From Valencia hispanica (lineage: Eukaryota > Chordata > Actinopteri > Cyprinodontiformes > Valenciidae), in NCBI GenBank assembly GCA_963556495.2, contig OY747709.1, forward strand, positions 16,043,900 through 16,107,899: 64,000 nt of DNA. Direction: 5' to 3'. Below the pieces are notes generated by a model that worked only from the letters and a program-made list of their open reading frames with translations, was not told the origin of the DNA and made no database searches. The position numbers were made by a program, and so were the translations under genes. This document shows positions 45,121 through 57,483 of the stretch, piece after piece (the first letter of the stretch is position 1; each line of letters opens with the position of its first letter).

Positions 45121-46904
45121 AGTGTTACTTTAAAAAGGTGTTTTAAATGTTAGCCTATGTATCTTGTGAATGATCAAATTACACAATAAAAACCTTTAAT
45201 CTGGGGCATTAACAATGCCATCCTTGTACATATCAAAACTTTGAGCTTTCTTTGCATTTACATCTTGGGAAAAAGAGTATCCAGAAAAGAGAATAATTTT
45301 CCAGCTAAGTCCCAACAGTACAGTGACTGAAGATAATTCTATCATCTTAAAGCAAGTCTCATTTCAAAATGCACAGTGCTGTGAACTCGTGACTGAATTG
45401 CGTTGGATTTTCATAGAAATCTACAGATAGTGATAGTGAACATCATGGAAGTTGTTACAGGTTGCATAGCAATGAACTCCCCAAGTAGCCTATCATTCTG
45501 CAGGAGGTGCAGCAGGTTTATACTGTTTTATTCTGTCCTCTTTATTTTGCATAGTGCTTTTATCTACAGAGTTCATTCACCACTAAGATAGCCTACAGCT
45601 ATTGTTTTTTTCCCTTCGAGTTAGTGTCAGACAGTTCCAGAAAACATAATCCTTAAAACATTCTTATAAGTTCATATATGTCTTTTATTTTGAAATTTGA
45701 CAGATGTCCTTTCCTGTCTTGCCAGATCTGAACTGCTGAGCTTGACGTTCTGGAACCCTAGAGCGTTGAAAATATTTAGCGGAGGGCAGCAACAGTGCAC
45801 TTCTGGGACAGGTCCGAATTGCGCCCGGTGAACATGAACCCATTGACTATAATGGCAGCTATTAGCTGCTTATTGGGCTTAGCAGAAGATACGGACCGCT
45901 TATGCATTTGGTGAAAAGCAGGGGAAACATATATATATGCAAGATGAAACTCTCAGGAGACAAAAAGGATTTTAAAATTTTATTTAAGATGCTGTGATGG
46001 AAGGTGAGATCTGGAACCGAGGAACTGCTGAGGGCTGAGGGAGAAGGATCTAGAACCAGGAACGGCAAGAAACCAGGAACTGTTGGGAACTGGAAGCAAG
46101 AAACAATGGAATAGGAGGAAAATACGAGAGGAGGCTCGGATACTGAAATATTGACTAGGATGTTTGAGCTTACTGAAGGTGATGTTGAACGCCAGGGAGG
46201 AGTGAGTGAACATGAGTAAAGGTCTGTGTGGTGGCTATCCAAGAGATGAAGATTGCTGAGGGGATTATCCAGGAGACAATGATTTCTGAAGTGGTTATCC
46301 AGGAAATGGTGAGAACGATCCGGATACTTGGGGTAAGCTGAGAACTGAGATGAAATCAGGAAGTCAGAGGTTAATGAATCAGGTGGAGAGCTCACAAGTA
46401 GACGTTGGAGGTTGGACAGGAGGCACATAAGATGGGGACGTCGTCGGGAGATCCAAAGGAGCGGGCGGAGGAATAACCGGAGGATGAAGATGGAACAGGG
46501 GAACCTGGGCTGCCAGTCTTGGAAGTAAAACCAGAGGTAAAGTTGAACGGAGCTGGGAGGATTCTTGGAGCGAGGAAGATCAGAGCGTGGAGACCTGGAG
46601 AGGAGACAAGAAAGATCAGTTTCTTGGAATAAATATAAAACGATTAATATAAAATCTTAGAAATATTCTTCATAAAAAGGTTGCTCAGGAAACTCTTGGC
46701 GTGGTGTACCAGATTTAGGTTAACACTCAGGCACTGGAGGACTGGCTGCCAATTCCCTTTATCCTGCAGGTCTCCGCCCACCAGAGCTAAACACCGGTGC
46801 CTCCGCTGCGCCCTCCAGTGGATAATCTGTGGAATGACTTCAAAGCAGAACCCACCACACAAACTAAAACCCCATTATTCTAACACCAGCTTCCTCCTGT
46901 CCCC
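45121..46904. other. No gene recognised; purine-rich block
   Basis: 45960-46640 is strongly purine-rich with approximate repeats of GGAACTG/AGGAACC and TATCCAGGA. The opposite strand is therefore open for 188 codons with Ser/Pro/Leu-rich low-complexity sequence, which is probably not a protein. It may be part of an LTR retrotransposon leader. Confidence 0.4.
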
Positions 46905-47062
46905 TGGGCAAGGCACTTAACACCAGGTTGCGTACCAAGCTCTGTATCGGTGTATAAATCTGTGCGTGTTCTTGAGAGTGAATGGGTGAATGGGGCTCCA
47001 ATGTAAAGCGCTTTGAGTGGTAAATATGACTAGAAAAACGCTATATAAATTCAGTTTATTTA
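46905..47062 (+). mobile_element. Retroposon 3' tail (LINE/SINE)
   Basis: GTAAAGCGCTTTGAGTGGTAAATA then AAACGCTATATAAATTCAG and TTTATTTACCATTT, the common fish retroposon 3' end. The 5' part is absent or unrecognisable. Confidence 0.55.
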
Positions 47063-47284
47063 CCATTTAAGCAATTGCACATGCATTTTATTTTGAAATT
47101 TGCCAGATGTTTTACACTGCTCCCTTGTCTAATTTTCTCCTGTGTCAGACAATTTTTCTGGATATCACACATTCAGTTATACAATTGCAATTCTCCTTTG
47201 ATTTAGTGATTTCCCAGGACCAGCTGCGCGTTTCACGCCTTAAACGCTCCCAGTAGGAAGGGGCGCCCAACTGAGCTTGCGGGG

Positions 47285-47425
47285 AAAACACATCCATTAC
47301 ATTAGCCGTCGCTTACCCATCCAGCCGAAAGGGTACATTAGGTTCATTGGTCTCTCTAAGTTGGTCTGGTGGGTGCATGGTTGTTTGTGTCCCGGGATAA
47401 GTGGGTTTGAACACATTTTCTTTTT
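47285..47425 (+). mobile_element. SINE-like fragment
   Basis: GGTTCATTGGTCTCTCTAAG and GTGCATGGTTGTTTGTGTCCC match, in the sense orientation, the body of the repeat seen at 26936-27290. Confidence 0.45.
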
Positions 47426-49469
47426 CCTCTGGCTCATACCTTGATTGCTTTGGTTACAAGTAATTTATTTGACATTTCATATAACCATGTTATATGAAAC
47501 AAAATGTTGCTTCTCCTTCATCAGGTTAGTGATGTGGTGTTGGAGATGAGGCAGCTCTTTGAGTGGAGCACCTGTTAAATCTTGCCACACCCTGCAGGAG
47601 GAGTTGCCTAAAAAGAGATTTTTGATGACTTCATGCTTCCCTAGGGTACAAATGTGAAACAGAGACCCATTTCTCTTGATGAGTCATATAAAACCGGGGA
47701 AAAAAAGAGAACATTTTATGCAAGTTAGCCAAATGTGTGTTGATCTTCATATATGAGAAACTAGCAGCTGTCTGCCAAAACCTATAGTCAGAGTGATAAC
47801 AAAAAATCAACTTTTATTATGTGAAAGAAAAGCTCCAGCATTTTTTTATGTATGATTATTCTACTGCACTCAAAAGAAGAATCTATTTTAAGGCTTCAAG
47901 AATCCTAATGAGCTTGGACAGCTCTGCAGATTGAAATCCCCCCAACAGATGACTTAGTAACATAGATATGTAAGCAAAATGTCCTCTTGAAAGATGCAAT
48001 GCAAACATTGCTTGCCAATAGGTGCTAAAAGTTTAGTCACAAACTATTGGGAGTGCAGTAATTGTTTTTGATACGACATAATTTGAATGAGCACTTGTTG
48101 TGTCTTCTTCTGTAGTTAGCACAAAAAAAAACCAAAATCAAGAGGCCCAGTGCCGAAGCAATAGATCACTGGCAGCCTGCCGACTGCAGCCTTCAAATGA
48201 AAATTTTCTCTGAGAGGATGAGAAGAGAACTTTTTGATCCAGGCTACAGAGGCAAGGCTTGATGTAGCAAAGGTCTTTCAGTTTGTTTGGCAGGGAGTTC
48301 TGTAATTCCACTCAGAATAGAGAGAAACAAGAAAGAGCTGCACATCCCTGAGTTGAAAAGCAAAGGCCTGGAAATATTTAGTGGCATTTATTTACTTCAT
48401 GCTCTGTTCAGCAAAGAGAACAAAACCAAGTAGACAAAGGTTCATCAATATTCATCACAGGATGTTTTTGCCTTTTGCTCCACAGATCTGCAATTTGAGC
48501 TGTGCTCTTTGTTGGAAACTTTCGGCGCTAGTCTGAGAGCTTTCTATCTGAGTTAGATTAAATGCGTGCAGCCATAGGATCAGCCGAAGATAAATCACGT
48601 CGTCTGTTTTTCCGCAGCTGCCGTTATTTTTAAACATCCTGTGTTGGTGCTCGGTGAAACGTTGGGGAAGTTTTAAGCAGACCTGAAAGTCCCACCTAGT
48701 AGGATTTAATTAGCGCTTTGAATAAAGAACATCTCTCCAGTTTCTTTCTCTGTCCTTGGTAATCAGTTCTGGACCATTAATGAGAGGATGAGTATCGACT
48801 GGTGGAGCGGGCTCCTGATAATTGAATGTGTAGAGGCCATTAAACATTCCCAATCAAAAAAGAACACTCCAGAGCCACAGTTCTTTTGCAGAACGATATT
48901 TAGCCACAACAATGAAAGCACATTTGTTGGGAACGTAAAAGAGAGCTTAGCATCTAACCTCAGCTTTAGTTTTCCTTCCTTTGTCATTGGTGTATCAGTG
49001 CCAACAGTTCACAATGTGAACCAGCAGAAAAGAGCTGAATTACCCTGGGCATGGCACCATATTGGATTTTTTTTGGTTAGCGTTCCGATCCGAGCAGCTG
49101 AAAAAGGAGACAGACAAGGGAGAAAAAAACCCCACAGTAATTGAAATGTTCTCAGAGCCTCTATTCCACGTGCACACAGGTCAGTAAATCACTAACAGTA
49201 ACCGTGGCACGGTGTTGGAAATCACTGCCCTTCTATTGACTCAACACTATTGATCTGACTCCCACATCACCACTACTCATATGAAGTCAGCGGGTCAATA
49301 TTATTAGTTAACAATTCTAACCCTGTACGACCTCTGTTTGAGCCCCGCAGACTGATGGATTAATAATGTGGCGTGTGTGAGGTTAAAATTGTAATCTGGG
49401 AAAAGTAAAGAAAAATGTTGGGCTGGGTTTGGATAACGAAATTAATAGAGGTCGAAACAGCAACAGTAT
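47426..49469. other. No gene or repeat recognised
   Basis: The longest stretch here free of obvious repeats. 48450-49140 has balanced composition, several TAAT cores and no stop-poor frame with domain character, so it is a candidate for conserved noncoding DNA only. Confidence 0.4.
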
Positions 49470-50130
49470 TTACAGTGGAAATAAAAAAAAGTGTGCACAC
49501 CTCCTTTTAAAACGCAGATTTCAAGTTAAAAGCAAACAAACCTGTTACAAGAAAGAAAAGGTTAAACAACCTGGGTAAAAAAGGTCTACACACCTTTAGA
49601 CATACTTTGTTTAGGCACTTTTCGATTCAGTTTAAACTGTCAGTCTTCTTTGGAAGAATAGAACATCATGACTTGGCATTAGCTGTCCACTCTGGCTGTC
49701 TACATTGTGAGAAAACCTCTTGAAAGTAACCCCAAAGCATGATGCTGCCACCACCATACGTACCAATAGGCATGGGGTACTTTTGGTGATATGCTGTGTT
49801 GCTTTTGTGCCAAGTGTACCAATAGAAATTGGCCCAAAGATCAAATTTGGTTTCAGGTCAATATTGATATTTCCTCTAGCCCTAAAAGTTTCTTTTAAAC
49901 TTTTTACTTTTGTGTAGACATGAGGATCATAGCTTCCCAATTAGTATTGTCTCTGCTATTTCATACTTTCTGCCTGAGTTGTTGCCTGCTCTTGTGCTGA
50001 CATTTATATAATAATTTTTTTCATTCTTTGTAAACTCTCTGCAAACTTAGGGTTTCTAGAAAAGGTTGCAAAATATCAGAAAACCCCTATTAGGACAGCC
50101 AAACATTGTCTTTAGTTGATCCGATTCAGT
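49470..50130 (-). mobile_element. Tc1 relic, family D
   Basis: Begins GTGTGCACACCTCC, then CTACACACCTTTAGACATAC. 49735-49755 reads AAAGCATGATGCTGCCACCAC, the reverse complement of the HGGGSIMLW-type transposase region, and 49780-49800 TTTTGGTGATATGCTGTGTTG continues it. Heavily deleted. Confidence 0.7.
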
Positions 50131-52113
50131 CTAGTCAGTGTTCGGTGTGCACCCAAGATTACTCTATATAGATGTCCACAGCCTCAAACTAATGCTTTAT
50201 AAACAGGTTATTGCAGTGTTATTTTTGTACCTATTTACCTCAAACAAATTTGTTTGTTTTCAATTAAATTGCACGCAACATATGTTAATATAAAAATTGA
50301 TTTTCTTTTCTTTCCTAGTGTATATGAAACCAACATTTTTTGGTTTTGCTTTGACAAAATATTAAAATTTTCTATATTTACTCATTGTCACAGTTTAATC
50401 CTCTAACATTTACCAAATGCATAAGACACAGATGAGTTTGAGCTGGGGGTAAGGCCAAAAAGTTTTTAATGATTGTGCTTTAAACAGGTGCATATAAACA
50501 TATTTTAATCATGACTGAGTACAAAAGCAGTATTATGTAAGATGATCTCTGAGGCATAAAGAATGGAGATTTTAAGTATGTCATTCAAGCTGTGTGACTC
50601 CCATTTGGATTTAATAACACCCCTGAGCAGTAAGTGCAGAACTGAATTAACAAATAACATGCGGATTATCAAATTTTGTGTTACAGTCATATTTTGACAA
50701 CAAATTGGGTTTCATATAGTGTAATTATTATACACTGAGACTAATTTTTGTGGATAGAGAAATCATAGCACGGTTCTTATGACATACACTGGACCAGTTT
50801 TTTTATGAGCGTCAACGTGGGGATTAGAAAATGACTATCCTAACTGCGGATAAAGATTTTAAAAAAAGAATGGAGGACCTTTTTTTTTTTTTTTTTTTTT
50901 TTTGCTAAGGAATGAGAAGCTTGTCATGGCGGTTAAGCGATCACGGAGGTGGAACCCCAACCCTAGCAAAAACAAGTTTGGAACAACGTCAGTGGAAGCT
51001 TCTTTTATTTTATTTACCAACTGTGTTAACCAACCACATACCAACAACAGAACAATGGAAGACAAGACAGCTTATATATAGGTGAAGCTAAATTGGAAGA
51101 AAGCATTCCAGGGTTTAGACAACAACATAGGGAATAATATATGGGAATATAAATATTTTTCCATAATCTCCTTTTAATATTCCATACTTATCCCGACCTG
51201 GAAAACACTGGATTAAAATTCCAGCTCTCCAGACATCATAGAAACCCTGATTATTAGGGAAAAAGAAACATACACATATTTGGATGTGTAACCTAAACTG
51301 AATGTTGGTATTTTGGCAATAATTGACAAGTTTCAGTACTGTGACACTGTTTGTTGGGCTGTCCTTTATCTGGTTGTTTATGTAATGTAGCTTTAAACTA
51401 TTAGATATGAGGAATTCCTTACATTACTATTTATAATCAATAATCAGTGTTTCATTATGTTTTACTTCCAAATAGTTGGTGGGAATCATATTACAGATTT
51501 CAATTGATCCAAATGTTATTACATGCAAATCTACACTGTTTTATGCTGTTCATGCTAGATTTTATTTTTTGGTGTGTTATGCATGAGACTGACAAATCAG
51601 ACATTTACAATGAAAATATCATTGTTAATGCCATCATGTGTTTTTCAATCAGGCCTATAAGTATTAAGTATGTAAATGTGGGAGGAGATAAGATACACAT
51701 ATATGGACTATGTGAAAATAATTTCCCTCTGCATCATCATCTTGGTTTTGTTGCAGCTTCCATGACTACGTCAGGGTTCTTGATGTTCAACTCGAATTTG
51801 TTTGTGTTGTTCTTTCAAGGTCCGCTAAACCTTAAAAGGACGGATGTTTCTTTGACTTTCCGGAGCAGCTTGTTAACATGGCTCCGGGTGCAGTGGAGTG
51901 GAAAAATGGGGTCCAGTGCACGTCCCGTTTGACCGGAATGTTGCTCACATTGTCTGGATAAAAAGAGTAAGATAGGATCTATGCTTGTCAAAAAAAAAAG
52001 GGACAAAAAACAAAACAAGCAGACATACCTGTGAAACAAGAAGAAGTATTTCAAAATGCCACCCTCAGGGCTGCTGCAACCATCCGCAGATAACGCACCA
52101 GTATCCCGCTGCC
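50131..52113. other. No gene recognised; 26-bp T-run
   Basis: A T-run at 50878-50903 could be the tail of a minus-strand retroposon (50904-51080, containing GGCGGTTAAGCGATCACGGAGG), but I cannot define its family or target duplication. The 161-codon frame at 51447-51932 has no domain. Confidence 0.35.
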
Positions 52114-52130
52114 AGAATCCTGAGGTCTTG

Positions 52131-54489
52131 GGGGAGGTGGCTCCCTGGGAAGACATTTTGTCTCCCAGTCCTTCCCTCCCCATCCCTGGACACCTCTGTC
52201 CACCCGCTCCATCACTTTACCACTCATATAGGGTCTTGGGGCATAGGCACATCACTGGGGTGCGAGGAGGGGCTTCCCTCCTCGCTGTCCCGTGGTGTCC
52301 CGGGTCCCAATTTTAATATACAACTTAGACACTCCCACTTATAACATTTTCACACGACACATATGTAGGGACTTTGGGGTGGGCACACTTTTCGGCATCC
52401 AGAGGGGGAGCGGTACAATCAGCTTCACCTCTGGTGCCGGTGCCCACTGTTAAAGCACATATAGACACTGAGGGCTCGACGTGGGGGTTGGGGGATGTGT
52501 GGCTGCCTCCCCCACATCCCACCCCTCTGTTTTAAATGCACATTATAACAACACGCATCAACACCATACTCGAGCGGGAGGATGGAGGCTAGGGGTCTTT
52601 TCCCACCCCTGTTCGGTACGGGCCATCAGGGGTTGGGGTCCGGAGGAGGACAGGCGGTCTGGTCGGGGTCCTGGGCTGTCGGGCTGCTTTGCCACTGTGG
52701 GGCCCTTGGCGGTCTGCTTGTCTCCATTCTAGAAGGTAGGGGGTCCACCTCCCGGGTCCGGGGGCTGGTGGCTCTACTGGGGCATCAGTACCTGGACCTG
52801 GGAGCATAAAGTGTGCATGGGGTGTGTGAGTGAGGGTACAGTGTCATTTTTTTGGGTGTCTTGGTGAGTCAGTGAGAATGTATGTGTTTAAGAGGGAGGG
52901 AACGTATGACTGTGTCTGTATGTCTTTGTCTACCTGTCAGGTTGGATCTTGGTCTGCCCCCTCGCCTGGCGCACCTCAGGCCTTACACTTAATGGGGGGC
53001 CTATTTCCCCTCCGTCACTCCCCGCCGGTGACGGGGGCCCCTGCCTGCCGGTGCGCCGGTGGTCAATCCGGTTCGGACCTGGTGCGTGCCTGGCCGGGCC
53101 TTGGGGGGCCGGTGTATCGGTCGGCCGACGCGCTGGGCCGATATCTTCCTTTGGTTGGTTGGGGCACCTCTTTTAGAGGTGCCAGGTTTGGGATTGTTGG
53201 GTGGTGCCTGCTCGGTGGCTCGGCGGGATGCGAATCCGGCGTCTCTGCTCGTTTGATCACCTGCTCTGTGCGCACCGTGCGTGGCCGGTTCATTGGCGGG
53301 TGGGACCGGCCCTGGCCCTCGTTGGATGCCTGGTCTCGGCGCCCTGCGTTGCGCGGGATCAGGACCCGGGAGCTGGTACAACTTGGCGTCCAGATGCTGA
53401 CTGAGCCCGGCCTGGGGATGCTGTCCGTCCCCTGCGGCTATTGGTGGGGCGCTGGGATGTTGGCGGTGGGGATTGGCCTAGGGTGGAGGCGCCGCGTGGC
53501 GGCCGGCGGCCGGCCGCGGCCCCTGCAGTGCCGGGGGCCCCTCGTCGGCCGGTCACTTGTCGGGTCCCTGCTGGGCGGTGGGGTGCCCCTGGGCCCCGGC
53601 TCCCCTGGTCCGTTGACCGGCCCGCCCCGGCGCGGCCGGTTGCCGGCGGAGCCCGTGGGCTCGTCACTGCTGCCCCCCGGGCCCCTGCATAGTGGCCGCT
53701 GGATGTTCCCCTGGGGTTCTCCTTTTCTCCTCTCTTGGGGGATCCGGTCGGCCCCGCCCGGGTCCGCCTGGGGCTCTGGTGGTCCTTTGGACGTCTTTGC
53801 TCCGATCTCCTTCATGTCTGCATCGATTCCTGGGAGACGGATTGATGCCTGCTCACACCAGCTATTGAACACTCTTATGGAGAAACCTTATATGCACCAG
53901 CATGCTAACACACACACATTGATGTGGGGTCTCTGGTGTTTGGGGATATATTCTTGGGCTGAGGTTATCATTACTGGAGCTTGATTAATCGGTACCATGA
54001 GTTTCTCTGTGACATTGTTGTTGTATTTTTAGATCTATTTTTGTGTGATGTGGTTGTGTAATTCTTAGTTCACAATGTTTGGTTGGTTTTGTTGATGTTC
54101 CTTTTTCGTGTTTTGTTTTTCCCCTCTCTCTGCCGTCCTGTGGGTATGGAGGCAGACTTCAATGTTTTCCTGTGTTTTCTTTCTTCCCCTTTCTCTCTTG
54201 TATTTTCAACTCACCCTCTCTCGTGACATTTTGTTTCCTACCTCTCTTCTTCATCTTCCTTCTTTCTTCTCCTTAATTTTCCGTCTCCGTGTCCATAACA
54301 TCAGGAAATAAAAACCCCAACAATTCATAATAAAGATTTTTCACACATAAATCAAGTGGAGTACTATAGCAAAAGCTGTACTGCTCCCCTTGTGAAAGTA
54401 AATCTGTTGGGCTTCTACTTGGTACTCGGACACCAATTCTGAGCTCCACACTGCCAAACAGGACACGTTAAAAAAAAAAAAAAAAAAAA
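52131..54489 (+). mobile_element. GC-rich poly(A)-tailed retroposed element (2.36 kb), family unknown
   Basis: Bounded by the 17-base direct repeat AGAATCCTGAGGTCTTG at 52114-52130 and 54489-54505. The second copy directly follows a 20-base A-run (54470-54489), as in target-primed insertion by an L1-type machinery. The interior is strikingly GC-rich at 52930-53780, flanked by T-rich sequence at 54000-54290 with AATAAA-type signals at 54305 and 54330. It carries long frames on both strands (384 codons on + at 52830-53984; 144 codons on - at 53438-53872), but both are low-complexity Gly/Pro/Arg-rich and probably reflect few stops in GC-rich DNA. I have a vague memory of this block as a multicopy fish repeat. 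No reverse transcriptase, so it would be nonautonomous or 5'-truncated. Confidence 0.65.
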
Positions 54490-54505
54490 GAATCCTGAGG
54501 TCTTG

Positions 54506-56875
54506 CATGTTTTGCAAATTTTGCTCACTTGGATTAGCTGGAAGCTCTTCTATATGTATGAGCTCTTGAAGCCATGTCACTTGTGACATTGATTTTAATC
54601 AGTGTCCTGTTTGATTTATTCTGAATTTAATGAATATGCCCTAAACCTAGCTTTATTATTTTAGATACAAAATGCGGTTTTCAGCTCTTTTCTGTTAACT
54701 TTGTGCTCATGAAAAAAAAAAAAAATCAGATGTGGAAGGCAGTTTTATGGCAAAACTTTATTAGAAAGCACAATTTCCTAAATCTATCATAAATCTATGA
54801 ACCCAACAATTTGACGAAACACCAAAAAGCGAGAACAAAATTAACAAACCAGAGTGAAAGAATGACAGATCAAAAGGGTGAAGATAAGCAGCTGGAGCAA
54901 AATGAAAAGGAGAACAAGATTTTACTGTTACATACCTTATTACACTACTAGACTTATATATTATATCAGATTTTTTTTCTTCTTGAAATTGTATGCTTGC
55001 TTGTTAAGTAAAGGAAAAGATCATTTAAAAAAGCGGAATAAATCATTCATTTGTTCAGTACCATGCAAAACTCTTGACCTAATACTTCAATCCTGGGCTA
55101 CTGAATAACAATTCAACCAAACAGTTTAAATTGTGGTTGATAAGAACTGTTGTCAGTATTTTTCCGTCTATTTCTTGTGCACCTTTCCTACATATGTCAA
55201 GATTTTCTGCTTTCTTTTTCCTGAAAGGTTGCTTTCCTGACAGCCACCCCTTCATTATAGCTATTTCTAAGAAGGCTTTGGTTCCACTCAAGGGCTAGAT
55301 GTTTTTCTCTGGCCCTCTGTCAGGGGTTTGTTGAACTATTACTCATTTTGAGGGCACGCCTTTCACATACTGATACATACAGTTGTGGTTTTTATTTATA
55401 AAGGCTACTCTTTTTCTCCAGTTTCCTGACTTTTTAGAAGACACACAGCACTGCATCTTCTAAACAAAACAAATTGTCTTGAGTGGTTAAAGCTAAACGT
55501 ATAAAAAACATATTTTAGCCTTCATTGACAGGCTCATCCTTATGGCTTGCATGGGCTTTAATATGTGAGAAAGAGATGCAGCACTGGGCAGACTCAATTA
55601 GAAGAGGACACCTCTTTGGATTTGCTTTATTAACTTTGTTACAGCGCTCACTATATAATAAAAGTGGCATTTCACCTGCACATATATGCTGCTCATCCTC
55701 ACCACTGACCCCCCCGTTTTGCCTTCTCTCTGATTAAATCAGTACAGGAATCCTTCCTCTTTTTCCACACTCTCCCAAGCAGAATGGTATCATCATGACT
55801 GCTGCAAAGAACAAGTCATAGTTTTGAACAAAACCAGGGATGTTATGATCATACGATTTTCATGTAGGCCTTATTTGTATTATGAGCGAAGATAATGTGA
55901 CGCCTTGTGTGGCAGAGTAGTTACTACTAAACTGCAGTTTTTGTGTTATAAAACAAAGACAGAGTTTATTTTTTAAACTGTCTTTATCATTTATTATTAG
56001 TGAGGTTAGCACAGCTAGCATGTTTTAAAAAAAACTGTCTTTGTTTTTATTTCCTGGAGAATCTAGATCCTTAACTTAACTCTCGCGTTTTCCTAAAGAC
56101 AGAGGTTAAAAGCTTATAAGAATAAAGCCGAGCAACTTTGCTGTACCGTGATTAGCCTTCTTGTTATCTGCTAAGAGTCTATCTCTCTCTCTCATTCCCT
56201 CACAGCCTGAATGAACCGCAGGCATGTAGCGACGGATGGGAGAAACTAGTTTCCCTTTTACTGCCTTCTGATATCCCTGTGCTTTCTGTTATCGCAGTTC
56301 TTTGATAAAAGAGATGAGAGAGATTCCTTCAGATTCTTGGAGGTTTTAATACAGACTTGGTTGATCAACACAAGGAGGTACAGCGTCAACAGAGAAATAT
56401 GCTATACTGACCTGTCTTCCAAAACAAGACACAGGATTATGTAGGTTCAGTAATCAAGAGTCTATCACCTATGACATTACAAACAAACATTTCTCAGTCG
56501 GTAGGCATTTGACTCATTAGGCGTAGAAGATTTGATATAGAAGCATAATCAATGTATGTCAGGACGTTCTTAGATGTAAAAGAGAGTTGCCATGCCAACC
56601 CAGGCTGTAAGAGTCTGAATCAGCAGGTTTGACCTGACCTAAATTCATACAGTGTCACATAATCAGATTGGTCACCATATCATAAAGAAGAGAGACAGTA
56701 ACTATCAGTATGTGAACTACACAGAACAGAACATTACATTTCTTCCCCAATATTTCCCTGACTTTAATTTTTAAACACTGCACTGATACTGAAAACAGCT
56801 CAGTTTGAGCCTTCTGAACTCATCCACACTGAAGAGAGTTGTGATTGTTAGTGTGACTTTTTAATACATTCAATA
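54506..56875. other. No gene recognised; possible LTR-like block
   Basis: Mostly AT-rich. 55848-56741 might be a minus-strand LTR: the + strand ends GAACAGAACATTACA next to TTTCTTCCCC, which would be TGTAATG preceded by a purine tract on the other strand. The partner end and a target duplication are not convincing. Confidence 0.3.
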
Positions 56876-57483
56876 GCTGCGTTTACATGGACACAAGTAA
56901 TCGGATTAAAAGCCTGATAGGAATAAAAATGCTTCATGTAAACATGCCATTCGGAATACTCTGATCCGATCACACTCATTCGGATCAAGATTTCATTCCG
57001 ATTGAGACGGCTGGGTTATGCCAATTGTTAATCCGATTGCTGTTCATGTAAACACTTATTCCAAATGTCGGTCACTACTGCGCATATCTGATACGTCATG
57101 CGTAGACGTACATTCCCCCGGCGTAAAACAATAAAGAAATTCGGATTAGAATTTGACTGTTTACACAACAATAAAGGCTTGTAGATGTTAAACCGTGACC
57201 AGAAAAAAATAAAAGCACGCTTTTAAGAACTTTGTACCGCACCATTTTAAACACACGCAGCCCTGTTTGTTTACAACGGAAATCATTTACTACTTCTTCT
57301 ACAGCCGTTTCCAGTAGTTTAGATCGTTCGGCGCATGTCAAAATGATTTATTCCGATCGAACGTGTGGCGGATGTACACGCTTGTTATAATCAGAATAAT
57401 TTTTTTTTAGGGCCCATGTACACAGTCAAATTCTAATCCAAACTATGATCCGAATAAAGACATTTTGCACATGTAAACGCAGC
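56876..57483. mobile_element. MITE of 608 bp
   Basis: Perfect terminal inverted repeat GCTGCGTTTACATG, followed on both sides by recurring TCGGAT/ATCCGA motifs inside the ends (for example 56908, 56996, 57032, 57448). No transposase. The superfamily is not clear from the flanks. Confidence 0.75.

Noticed and set aside
45862..46428. 188-codon minus-strand open frame
   Set aside because: It mirrors a purine-rich + strand block and is Ser/Pro/Leu-rich low-complexity sequence with no domain.
45681..47115. 27-base near-direct repeat (TTTATTTTGAAATTTG then CAGATGT) at 45681 and 47086 as a target duplication
   Set aside because: The copies differ internally and no element ends coincide with them; more likely chance or an old local duplication.
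51447..51932. 161-codon plus-strand frame
   Set aside because: Composition follows AT-rich noncoding DNA and no domain is visible.
55848..56741. Solo LTR on the minus strand
   Set aside because: One plausible end with a purine tract, but no convincing other end, target duplication or second copy in the window.
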